DNA of 7,577 bases from CAYXTC01 sp964468405 (GCA_964468405.1 CAYXTC010000024.1:1-7577), one strand, 5' to 3'. Shown: positions 1 to 4,815, counted from the stretch's first letter. The notes: generated by a model not told the origin, from the letters alone. Program-made: numbers and translations.

Positions 1-137
1 GCGTACTGAATGGCCTCCCCTATCTCAAAGTCTTTATTAAAAAAGTTTGCCTTAATTAAAACAAGCACTCCCTCAGAACTCACGGGAAGCCACTCTGTAA
101 TCCCCTGAATAATCCCGGAAATAATAGATTCTGCCAT
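1..137 (-). CDS. uppP: Undecaprenyl-diphosphate phosphatase (UppP/BacA family), N-terminal part, cut by the window edge
   Basis: The first 45 codons can be read from ATG at 137. They contain QGITEWLPVSSEG at residues 11-23, which is the UppP/BacA signature: the (E/Q)xxxE catalytic motif followed by the LPxSSxG loop. Members of this family are integral membrane enzymes that dephosphorylate undecaprenyl diphosphate so the lipid carrier can be reused for cell-wall and glycan synthesis. Glu at residue 23, where many bacterial members have Ser, Ala or Thr before Gly, fits the variant I associate with archaea and candidate phyla. No Shine-Dalgarno sequence precedes the ATG. A TGTTATAGA extended -10 lies only 9 nt upstream, so the mRNA is probably leaderless. 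The rest of the gene, including the PGxSRS region, lies outside the window. The family call is firm; the exact subfamily is not. Confidence 0.88.
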   Translation of the reverse strand, partial: MAESIISGIIQGITEWLPVSSEGVLVLIKANFFNKDFEIGEAIQY

Positions 138-146
138 TACTAAGAT

Positions 147-155
147 TCTATAACA
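147..155 (-). promoter_or_regulatory. Extended -10 promoter element of uppP
   Basis: On the minus strand this reads TGTTATAGA, a TGn-extended -10 that ends 9 nt before the uppP ATG. Transcription would start at or within a few bases of the start codon. There is no convincing -35, because the expected position falls in the T-tract of the preceding terminator. Confidence 0.5.
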
Positions 156-171
156 TTCTGGAATAATAAAA

Positions 172-202
172 AAGCGCCTAAAACTTAATGTCTTAGGCGC
201 TT
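172..202 (-). terminator. Intrinsic terminator of the 67-codon peptide gene
   Basis: A perfect 10-bp stem (AAGCGCCTAA at 172-181 with TTAGGCGCTT at 193-202) encloses an 11-nt loop. On the minus strand a T-rich tail (TTTTATTATT) follows it, ending the transcript from the peptide gene 74 nt downstream of its stop codon and just ahead of the uppP promoter. The plus strand also has TTTTT a few bases after the stem, but no plus-strand gene is visible there. Confidence 0.8.
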
Positions 203-275
203 ACGTTTTTAAAAAGAACAGCTGCTGCTGAAACTTGTCGTCGGCCACAACCCGACCGGAGGCATAGAGGACTGG

Positions 276-479
276 TTACCAGTCCATTTTGGCCTTCCCG
301 ACGTTGGTCGTGCCGCCGATAACGTCACCTCCCTCCGAAAGTCGAACCTGATCGGTACCTCCCTCGACACCCTGCAGAACATCGGTGTGGGGACCATGGA
401 CCTGGTTGTCGGGATCGGAACTGATCTTCAGATTCTGATCAACGGCCGGGAAGTCGCTGCTGAGATCTGGCTTATCCAC
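276..479 (-). CDS. Small GC-rich peptide of unknown function, possible second RiPP-type or secreted peptide
   Basis: The gene encodes 67 residues from a GTG start at 479. The start is chosen because AGGAGGTGA lies 6 nt upstream and because the preceding 99 bp are a near copy of the leader of the 79-aa precursor gene at 2945, with the same Shine-Dalgarno-to-start spacing. The product is polar, has no cysteine, no signal peptide and no membrane segment. It carries a Gly/Gly-Xaa-rich second half (VEGGTD, SEGGDV, IGGTTN) and ends in KMDW. I do not recognise a family. The stretch 241-480 is 140/240 G+C by hand count, far above the flanking genes. After the TAA the same frame stays open for 24 more codons before a second TAA. 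The expression signals argue that it is a real gene, and the shared leader suggests co-regulation with the precursor at 2706-2945. Its function is open. Confidence 0.6.
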   Translation of the reverse strand: MDKPDLSSDFPAVDQNLKISSDPDNQVHGPHTDVLQGVEGGTDQVRLSEGGDVIGGTTNVGKAKMDW

Positions 480-485
480 GTTTAC

Positions 486-584
486 TCACCTCCTCTCGCT
501 TTTCTAGAGGTATTTAGTTGTTAAACCGAGACCTTCTCGGTTTGCTACTTCCCTGATAACATTTTCTAATATTTTTGTCAAAGA
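486..584 (-). promoter_or_regulatory. Promoter/leader cassette, copy 1 (drives the 67-codon peptide gene)
   Basis: On the minus strand it contains -35 TTGACA (581-576), a 17-nt spacer, -10 TATCAG (558-553) preceded by TGT, a leader hairpin formed by AAACCGAG and CTCGGTTT, and the Shine-Dalgarno AGGAGGTGA. By hand alignment it differs from copy 2 (2952-3050) at 4 of 99 positions, three of them around the -10 and spacer and one beside the Shine-Dalgarno. Conservation of promoter, hairpin and ribosome binding site in front of unrelated peptides suggests one regulatory unit that has been duplicated. Confidence 0.75.
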
Positions 585-690
585 ATTATTATCGGCTGTC
601 TTGGAGACAGATTATATTAAATAAAACGGAGAAGGTATAGAAAGGGCCTACCAATAAAGGAAAACTCTATTTCTTTCCCCTCCCCTGCCG
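585..690. other. Divergent intergenic region with a short palindrome at 596-610
   Basis: This region separates the minus-strand peptide promoter from the plus-strand methyltransferase promoter. CTGTCT at 596-601 and AGACAG at 605-610 form a perfect 6-bp inverted repeat around TGG, which could be an operator or a small hairpin. No coding sequence with a start and ribosome binding site is visible here. Confidence 0.3.
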
Positions 691-699
691 TGTTATAAT
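691..699 (+). promoter_or_regulatory. Extended -10 promoter of the methyltransferase gene
   Basis: TGTTATAAT is a consensus TGn-extended -10. It ends 10 nt before the ATG at 710, so the predicted leader is only a few nucleotides and carries no Shine-Dalgarno site. The -35 position (671-676) is poor, as is usual for extended -10 promoters. Confidence 0.7.
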
Positions 700-709
700 C
701 AAAATAATT

Positions 710-1456
710 ATGCATACCCCAGCAGACTGGTGGAAAAAAGCATTTGATAAAGACTATTTTGATTTTTTAAGCGAACTATTACCTCCAGCTCGCAGCAAAA
801 AAGAGGTGCGTTTTGCAATAAAAGCTCTCAATCTCAAAAAGAACAAAATAGTACTTGATGCCCCTTGTGGTTATGGCCGCCATTCTTTCTTTTTTGGCAA
901 AAATGGAATTTATACAGTCGGCGTTGATTATTCTTCTTTCTTTATTCAAAGAGCCAAGGAGCGCTGTAAAGACGTCTCCCATTACACTGAGTTCCATCAA
1001 ATAGACTTAAGAAACATTTCTTACAAAAATCGCTTTCACGCAATAGTTAATTTTTTTTCTTCTTTCGGCTACTTCAAAGATAGAGATAACGAAAAAGTTC
1101 TAACGATATTCTATAATGCCCTTAAAAAAGAGGGGGGTTTATTGTTAGATCTGCCTAACGCCCCGCGCCTTATTAAACAAATCCCAACAAAAGAGAAGTT
1201 TACAACCTCAAGTGGCTCCCTATGCGACGAGATAGCAGAACTAGACGCCGAGAAAATGACAGCCCTTTTACGCTTCACAATTATGCGGGGAAAGAAAAAG
1301 CGAGTGGTTAGAGGAAAACTAAGGCTATATACTTTACCGGAAATAAAAAGAGTTTTGAACAAGATAGGATTTAAAAACATCTCTGTAGCAGGAGCCTTCT
1401 CGGGTAAACCCTATAACCCCAAAAGCCCTCGGATGATAATCATTGCAAAAAAATAG
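710..1456 (+). CDS. Class I SAM-dependent methyltransferase
   Basis: The 248-residue product has a Rossmann-type methyltransferase core. Motif I, VLDAPCGYGRHS, at residues 48-59 binds S-adenosylmethionine. The acidic end of strand beta-2 is GVDYS at 71-75, and motif II lies around FHAIVNFFSSFGYF near residue 104. This is the Methyltransf_25/11-like layout of soluble small-molecule or lipid methyltransferases. The C-terminal region ends in a beta-rich section (LRLYTLPEIKRVLNKIGFK, then a terminal MIIIAKK) typical of the same fold. Nothing visible identifies the substrate. The start is set by the extended -10 immediately upstream, and there is no Shine-Dalgarno. The gene converges on the radical SAM gene and shares a bidirectional terminator with it. 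Its low G+C (about 33% over 180 sampled bases) resembles the nuclease gene rather than the peptide genes, so I take it for resident chromosome and not part of the peptide cluster. Confidence 0.85.
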   Translation: MHTPADWWKKAFDKDYFDFLSELLPPARSKKEVRFAIKALNLKKNKIVLDAPCGYGRHSFFFGKNGIYTVGVDYSSFFIQRAKERCKDVSHYTEFHQIDLRNISYKNRFHAIVNFFSSFGYFKDRDNEKVLTIFYNALKKEGGLLLDLPNAPRLIKQIPTKEKFTTSSGSLCDEIAELDAEKMTALLRFTIMRGKKKRVVRGKLRLYTLPEIKRVLNKIGFKNISVAGAFSGKPYNPKSPRMIIIAKK

Positions 1457-1487
1457 CCCCATTTGTTATGAGGCTATTGGGATTTTT
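1452..1487. terminator. Bidirectional terminator between convergent genes
   Basis: AATAGCC (1452-1458) pairs with GGCTATT (1472-1478) around a 13-nt loop, and the left arm contains the methyltransferase TAG stop. On the minus strand the stem runs directly into a T-tract, giving a good terminator for the radical SAM transcript. On the plus strand GGGA and six T residues follow, so it can also end the methyltransferase transcript. Confidence 0.7.
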
Positions 1488-1490
1488 TAT

Positions 1491-2639
1491 TTAATTTTCA
1501 CCCCCAGAAAAGGCGAAATAATGGCAGTCTTTCTTGGGATCAACTAAGCTGTCTACAGGGAAAAAACCATGCTCGTAAAAACTTTGGCAAACAGGATGGG
1601 GAGCATCAATCCTCCCATATTTTTTAAAAGCTGCCAAACGGCATAGTCCTCGACAGGTATTCCCATAGACACAATTGCCACACACGCCCTTAAGCCGTTT
1701 CCGGTTTAATGAACGGAGTTCAGCGAACAAGGAAGATTTATGCCAGATCTCTCTTAGCGAGTCCTCTCCCGCAATTCCCGCAGTGAGGCCGGGCTCCTCC
1801 GAACTATAATGGCATAAACCAATAGATCCATCTACTCCCAGACCTATCATGCGCACCCCCCAAAGACACGCAGGGTAAATAGGAATATCGGAGGGGATAA
1901 GTGCTCGTGGAATAGCTACCACGATTTCCTTCTCTGGGAAAGAACCGCTGAGCTCATGCCACATCTTCCAATAACGACTGCTTAAAAAATTATAGACTTC
2001 TCCAAATGACAAGGCCCACTTTCTTCCCTCGGAGGTAGCACCTCGCCCTTCTTCGTTCAGTATGGGGAGCAACCGATGATTTGCATCCCATTCAGAAAGG
2101 GCATAAAACGCAATTTCTTCTACATCATTAATATTCTTTCGATTAAGAACGGTGACGACAGATACTGATAGATCTGCTTTCCGTAAAAATAGAATCCCCC
2201 GTACCGCAGCTGAATGGGCCCCCCCTACTCCACGGAATTCATCATGAACTTCCGGTAGGAGGCTATCAATGCTTATCGAGAATCCTATATTTTCTTTGTA
2301 GGGAACTAGACGCGCTACTATCTCTTGGTTTATTAACGTCCCATTCGTCTCGACATTTACAGTAAGGCCCTTCTGGAGAGCGTATTCTATTAAACTAATC
2401 GCGTCAGATCGGGTAAATACTTCGCCACCGCCAAAGGTAACCGTGCGACCACCGAACTCAGCAAATTCTTTAATTACGTCTAAGATAATCTTTCCTGGTA
2501 AAAGGCAAGGTTCTGTGTCGCCGGAATTACGAGCGCAATGAACACAGCAAAGATTGCACTTATTCGTCGTCCCTATATTAAGCATTTCTGGGTCACCACA
2601 AATCGTCGCCAAAAGACGGTTAAATTCTTGACCGTGCAT
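1491..2639 (-). CDS. Radical SAM/SPASM peptide-modifying enzyme (putative RiPP maturase)
   Basis: The product has 382 residues from ATG at 2639, which has AGGAGA 6 nt upstream. A longer in-frame reading from 2696 would run through the preceding terminator hairpin and is rejected. The N-terminal radical SAM motif is CxxxCxxC at C28, C32 and C35 (sequence CNLCCVHC), which ligates the [4Fe-4S] cluster that cleaves S-adenosylmethionine; GGGE follows at about 70-73. The C-terminal SPASM domain has the full seven-cysteine pattern: C258, then GSIGLC ending at C276, then CGNCVYGNTCRGLC (C320, C323, C329, C333), then C351. It should hold two auxiliary clusters. SPASM enzymes often install thioether or C-C crosslinks in ribosomal peptides (PqqE, AlbA, mycofactocin MftC). 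No long N-terminal RRE domain is seen. The 79-aa gene just upstream in the same orientation is the likely substrate. The exact chemistry is unknown. Confidence 0.88.
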   Translation of the reverse strand: MHGQEFNRLLATICGDPEMLNIGTTNKCNLCCVHCARNSGDTEPCLLPGKIILDVIKEFAEFGGRTVTFGGGEVFTRSDAISLIEYALQKGLTVNVETNGTLINQEIVARLVPYKENIGFSISIDSLLPEVHDEFRGVGGAHSAAVRGILFLRKADLSVSVVTVLNRKNINDVEEIAFYALSEWDANHRLLPILNEEGRGATSEGRKWALSFGEVYNFLSSRYWKMWHELSGSFPEKEIVVAIPRALIPSDIPIYPACLWGVRMIGLGVDGSIGLCHYSSEEPGLTAGIAGEDSLREIWHKSSLFAELRSLNRKRLKGVCGNCVYGNTCRGLCRLAAFKKYGRIDAPHPVCQSFYEHGFFPVDSLVDPKKDCHYFAFSGGEN

Positions 2640-2666
2640 TTCGATTCTCCTAATGACGAATACCAA

Positions 2667-2699
2667 GAAAAAAGGGTGCGGTTTTAAAATCCGCACCCC
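2667..2699 (-). terminator. Terminator/attenuator hairpin between precursor and radical SAM genes
   Basis: GGGTGCGG (2674-2681) and CCGCACCC (2691-2698) form a perfect GC-rich 8-bp stem with a 9-nt loop. On the minus strand six T residues follow, so it should terminate most transcripts coming from the precursor gene. The radical SAM gene has its own Shine-Dalgarno but no obvious promoter in the remaining gap, so it is probably expressed by read-through, giving much precursor and little enzyme. Confidence 0.8.
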
Positions 2700-2705
2700 T
2701 TCATT

Positions 2706-2945
2706 TTACGCAGGTTGAGCTTCGTGCTCTCCGCGCCTGGAGCGAACGCCTGTGCCCGAATCCGGGCACATACTTGCTCCAATAAGCGGATCCTGTTCAA
2801 GCTCACGCGCGAGAGCTACTTTCTCAATCTGTTCATCTGTCAGTTCGACGCCGTAAGAAGCCGCTACGGCTCCTGGAGTCTCGAGAAAGTCCTCTCTCAT
2901 CTCCACGCTCGAACGCAAAGCACTGATAAGATCCTTCATCGCCAT
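2706..2945 (-). CDS. Putative RiPP precursor peptide with Nif11/NHLP-like leader
   Basis: The gene encodes 79 residues from ATG at 2945, with AGGAGG 9 nt upstream. The N-terminal half is a predicted helical, acidic leader. Its segment FLETPGAVAASYGVELTDEQ (residues 20-39) resembles the 'F..P......GveLTdeq' pattern of Nif11- and nitrile-hydratase-like RiPP leaders; this is my pattern judgement, not a database match. The C-terminal part from about DPLIGASMCPDSGTGV onward would be the core. It has a single Cys (C60), several Ser, Asp and Arg, and ends EHEAQPA. The gene is transcribed toward the SPASM enzyme 66 nt downstream, with an attenuator hairpin between them. One cysteine allows at most one thioether, so C-C crosslinking or another modification is possible. 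It has its own strong promoter/leader cassette. Hand count gives 130/240 G+C over 2701-2940. The gene is secure; the RiPP role is inferred from context and leader shape. Confidence 0.75.
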   Translation of the reverse strand: MAMKDLISALRSSVEMREDFLETPGAVAASYGVELTDEQIEKVALARELEQDPLIGASMCPDSGTGVRSRRGEHEAQPA

Positions 2946-2951
2946 TGATCA

Positions 2952-3050
2952 TCACCTCCTTTCGCTTTTCTAGAGGTATTTAGTTGTTAAACCGAGACCT
3001 TCTCGGTTTGCTACTTCCTTGATAATATTTTATAATATTTTTGTCAAAGA
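2952..3050 (-). promoter_or_regulatory. Promoter/leader cassette, copy 2 (drives the RiPP-like precursor)
   Basis: On the minus strand it contains TTGACA (3047-3042), a 17-nt spacer, TATCAA (3024-3019), a hairpin of AAACCGAG and CTCGGTTT about 35 nt into the leader, then CTAGAAAAGCGA and AGGAGGTGA before the start. By hand alignment it matches copy 1 (486-584) at 95 of 99 positions. Its -35 lies directly after the T-tract of the preceding terminator. Confidence 0.8.
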
Positions 3051-3078
3051 AAAAGCCCTTCTTTCTAAAAGGGCTTTT
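3048..3078 (-). terminator. Terminator of the small membrane protein pair
   Basis: AAAAGCCCTT (3051-3060) pairs with AAGGGCTTTT (3069-3078) over 10 bp with an 8-nt loop. The minus-strand tail is T-rich and runs into the TTGACA of the precursor promoter. Confidence 0.8.
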
Positions 3079-3079
3079 A

Positions 3080-3214
3080 TTATCCCTGACACCCGTCAAT
3101 TAAGCCGACGATAAGGCTTACAAAAAAGATTGCCAGGACAATAATTCCTAAAATGCCAAAAAGAACATCAGAGCAGACCTTCTTTACGATAGAAAACACC
3201 CTGTTTTTTTTCAT
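3080..3214 (-). CDS. Small single-pass membrane protein (44 aa)
   Basis: The 44-residue product starts MKKNRVFSIVKKVC and has one hydrophobic segment at about residues 17-38 (DVLFGILGIIVLAIFFVSLI). A short tail with Asp and Cys ends in GCQG. The basic N-terminus predicts the N-in orientation. The ATG lies 1 nt after the TGA of the 58-aa gene, and no independent Shine-Dalgarno is visible, so translation is probably coupled. A terminator follows the stop codon at once. I recognise no family. The position directly before the RiPP-like precursor could make it an accessory membrane or immunity factor, but that is speculation. Coordinates were derived by direct translation of the reverse complement. 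Confidence 0.65.
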   Translation of the reverse strand: MKKNRVFSIVKKVCSDVLFGILGIIVLAIFFVSLIVGLIDGCQG

Positions 3215-3215
3215 T

Positions 3216-3392
3216 TCAGCACAAGTAGTAGATGGCCAGAATCAAACCAGCACCGATAAGCATTATCAGAAACAGCTTTTCTAAAATAAAAAGTATCAAA
3301 GCGGTGCGGAGCGTCAAAAATCGGTTCTTTCTTTCTTCTCTCTCAGAAGCCAGATCTTCAAAACCATGATTTTCTTCGATGGGCTTTTTCAT
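3216..3392 (-). CDS. Small single-pass membrane protein (58 aa)
   Basis: The 58-residue product has ATG at 3392 with AGGAGA 4 nt upstream. A charged N-terminal region (MKKPIEENHGFEDLASEREE...) is followed by a hydrophobic helix at about residues 31-56 that ends YYLC. The layout suggests a cytoplasmic charged head and one membrane anchor. It is the first gene of a two-gene unit with the 44-aa protein: a TTGATT-N17-TAATGT promoter lies upstream and a hairpin terminator downstream. No family is recognised. A gene this short is easily missed by automated annotation, but promoter, ribosome binding site, coupling and terminator together support it well. Confidence 0.7.
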   Translation of the reverse strand: MKKPIEENHGFEDLASEREERKNRFLTLRTALILFILEKLFLIMLIGAGLILAIYYLC

Positions 3393-3428
3393 TTTCTCTC
3401 CTGTCTTAGATTTTAAGGTCCTGCCTCC

Positions 3429-3457
3429 ACATTAACTCTTATTGCCTTAAAAATCAA
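3429..3457 (-). promoter_or_regulatory. Promoter of the small membrane protein pair
   Basis: On the minus strand TTGATT (3457-3452), 17 nt, then TAATGT (3434-3429). The -35 overlaps the end of the T-tract of the response-regulator terminator. Confidence 0.6.
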
Positions 3458-3482
3458 AAAAAAGACCCGGGTTATCGGGTCT
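3456..3482 (-). terminator. Terminator overlapping the response regulator stop codon
   Basis: AGACCCG (3463-3469) pairs with CGGGTCT (3476-3482) and eight T residues follow on the minus strand. The TAA stop of the response regulator (3472-3474) sits in the loop, so terminating ribosomes would cover the hairpin. Confidence 0.8.
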
Positions 3483-3897
3483 CCGTGTTTTTATCAACAA
3501 GATCTCTGGCCCTTCTGATAAGATCCATAAGAGTTTCAAACTTAAAGGGCTTGGTGAGATATCTCCAGGTTCCTATTTTTTCTGCAAACAACTGGTGCCG
3601 CCTGCCGAGATTGGCAGTTATCATTATAATAAGAGGTAATTTTCTGGGATTTTGACCCTTCCCGGTCGTTTTTGAAAGACTTTCCATAACCAGAAAGCCC
3701 GACCTCATTGGAAGCATCATATCAAGCACAATCAGGGCCGGACGATGCTCGGAGAACTTCTTTAAAGCATCTTCCCCATCTCTCGCGGTAAGACACTCTA
3801 GATGAAGATCCTCTTCAATTTGCTTGACAATATCGAAAAGAATGTCTCTATCGTCATCAACCACCAAAACCTTGCTGCCATCAAATTCGTCTGTCAT
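3472..3897 (-). CDS. Single-domain response regulator (CheY-like receiver)
   Basis: The 141-residue product has ATG at 3897 with AGGAGA 6 nt upstream. It is a stand-alone receiver domain: the acidic pocket is VLVVDDD (D14/D15), the phospho-acceptor is D59 in LIVLDMMLP, the switch Thr is T94 in MITAN, and the conserved Lys is K116 in YLTKPF. No output domain follows, so it acts through protein contacts or as a phosphorelay intermediate. A short loop of about 15 residues (SLSKTTGKGQNPRKL) lies between the phospho-Asp and the Thr strand. No histidine kinase is in the window. The gene is a monocistronic unit with its own TTGACT/TAATTT promoter and overlapping terminator. The family call is secure, but the partner and pathway cannot be told from here. 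Confidence 0.92.
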   Translation of the reverse strand: MTDEFDGSKVLVVDDDRDILFDIVKQIEEDLHLECLTARDGEDALKKFSEHRPALIVLDMMLPMRSGFLVMESLSKTTGKGQNPRKLPLIIMITANLGRRHQLFAEKIGTWRYLTKPFKFETLMDLIRRARDLVDKNTETR

Positions 3898-3938
3898 TTC
3901 TTTTCTCCTGTTTTTTTGGATTTCAAGGGACTGGTTTT

Positions 3939-3966
3939 AAATTAAACCTTTTTTCTAAAAAGTCAA
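3939..3966 (-). promoter_or_regulatory. Promoter of the response regulator
   Basis: On the minus strand TTGACT (3966-3961), a 16-nt spacer, then TAATTT (3944-3939). The -35 begins 1 nt after the T-tract of the upstream terminator. Confidence 0.6.
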
Positions 3967-3967
3967 C

Positions 3968-3999
3968 AAAAAAAAGAGCCCAGGAAAATATCCTGGGCT
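3968..3999 (-). terminator. Terminator of the 127-aa/115-aa operon
   Basis: A perfect 9-bp stem (AGCCCAGGA at 3977-3985 with TCCTGGGCT at 3991-3999) has a 5-nt loop. On the minus strand it is followed by C and eight T residues. Confidence 0.88.
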
Positions 4000-4025
4000 T
4001 TGTTTGGCCCTCTCGGGCTTAATGA

Positions 4026-4373
4026 TTATTCCTCTGCTTCATCGTCGTATCTGAAAGTATATCCTCTCGTTCGAGGAAGGGGGATCAGAACATCGGGGTA
4101 TGAGGTAACCGTAACATCTGATTTCTTTGCAGTAGGATTGCGCCGCCTGAACTCTCTTGCCATCTTGTCGGGATTATCTCCGGCAATTCTGTCAACTTTA
4201 TCAGCCGCTTCTTTGCCGGTTTCGTGCTTTGTGAGAAAAGCTGCTAAAACCCCGACAGCGAGGCCAACAGGCCCGCCGAAGGCAATAGTGTAAAATACGC
4301 CACATCCCACTCCTCCAATGATAGACGCTGCAGTTCCAGGTCCGTCCCTGACAGTCCTGCATCTTTTTTTCAT
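4026..4373 (-). CDS. Unrecognised 115-aa protein with Gly-rich hydrophobic hairpin
   Basis: The 115-residue product has ATG at 4373, chosen because AGGAGGTG lies 6 nt upstream; an in-frame ATG at 4397 lies inside the upstream gene and has no such site. After a basic start (MKKRCRTVRD) comes a Gly/Ala-rich hydrophobic stretch at about residues 14-47, interrupted by GGP near 33-35. It could form two short membrane helices or one glycine-zipper hairpin. The remainder is soluble and charged, with a helical part (ETGKEAADKVDRIA...), then a beta-like region and an acidic DDEAEE end. It is the second gene of an operon, 13 nt after the 127-aa gene. I recognise no family. The hairpin could insert into or anchor to a membrane; a bacteriocin-like role is only a possibility. 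Confidence 0.65.
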   Translation of the reverse strand: MKKRCRTVRDGPGTAASIIGGVGCGVFYTIAFGGPVGLAVGVLAAFLTKHETGKEAADKVDRIAGDNPDKMAREFRRRNPTAKKSDVTVTSYPDVLIPLPRTRGYTFRYDDEAEE

Positions 4374-4386
4374 AATACACCTCCTT

Positions 4387-4770
4387 TCATTTGGCAACGC
4401 CTCTGAAAGTAGTCCTCATTCGAACTCTTTGACCGCGGGGGAAGAGCAAGTCACTGTTCTCCACAACAACGCCAGCCGTGTCACTAGACGCGGCAACAGA
4501 ACCTTTCCCAGCATTGCTCTGGATAAAGGTCATGATCTGCGCGGTGTGATCCTTCGAGATGCCCTGCAAGGTTCTCATCCTTGCACGATCTTTCTCGATG
4601 GCGAGTTCTCTGCTCCTCTGATCCAGCGTCCTGTGCAATAACTCAGTAGCGGCCGGAGGATCAGTCTTCGCCAGGACAGCAAAGGGGTTCTCACTGAACA
4701 CAGGAGGAAGCATCATGGGATCGCTTCCCACCAAAGGGTCCCGGAAACGTCGTGCAAGATGGTTCATCAT
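4387..4770 (-). CDS. Unrecognised 127-aa helical protein
   Basis: The 127-residue product starts at ATG 4770, or at the adjacent ATG 4767; GAGAGGTGT lies just upstream. The frame stays open to 4899, but that extension covers the promoter and is rejected. The N-terminus is Pro-rich (DPLVGSDPMMLPPVFSENPF). It is followed by a long charged helix at about residues 40-80 with coiled-coil character (LLHRTLDQRSRELAIEKDRARMRTL, shortened here as 44-68), and a C-terminal beta-like segment ending FRGVAK. There is no signal peptide, membrane segment or cysteine. The gene is the first of an operon with the 115-aa membrane-hairpin protein. G+C is about 53% over 180 sampled bases, above the flanking chromosomal genes. 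The family is not recognised. Confidence 0.65.
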   Translation of the reverse strand: MMNHLARRFRDPLVGSDPMMLPPVFSENPFAVLAKTDPPAATELLHRTLDQRSRELAIEKDRARMRTLQGISKDHTAQIMTFIQSNAGKGSVAASSDTAGVVVENSDLLFPRGQRVRMRTTFRGVAK

Positions 4771-4815
4771 ACACCTCTCTTTCTGGAGTCTAGAGTATTG
4801 GAAGGTACTATCTCG

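Noticed and set aside
209..397. 62-codon minus-strand frame overlapping the 67-aa gene (ends SFSSSCSF)
   Set aside because: No ribosome binding site precedes its start, and it overlaps the better-supported frame. The Ser/Cys-rich end is tempting as a core peptide, but would need a frameshift for which I see no slippery site.
229..510. Plus-strand open reading through the 67-aa gene (contains ...TSLDTLQNIG...)
   Set aside because: It looks protein-like because it is codon-aligned antisense of a GC-rich gene. It has no plausible start codon or ribosome binding site until an internal ATG.
2640..2696. N-terminal extension of the radical SAM protein (MRILKPHPFF...) from ATG 2696
   Set aside because: It is encoded by the terminator hairpin and its T-tract. 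The ATG at 2639 has a proper AGGAGA site and begins just before the conserved domain.
2715..2948. Plus-strand 77-codon frame across the precursor gene
   Set aside because: It is antisense to the precursor, lacks a ribosome binding site and contains no recognisable domain.
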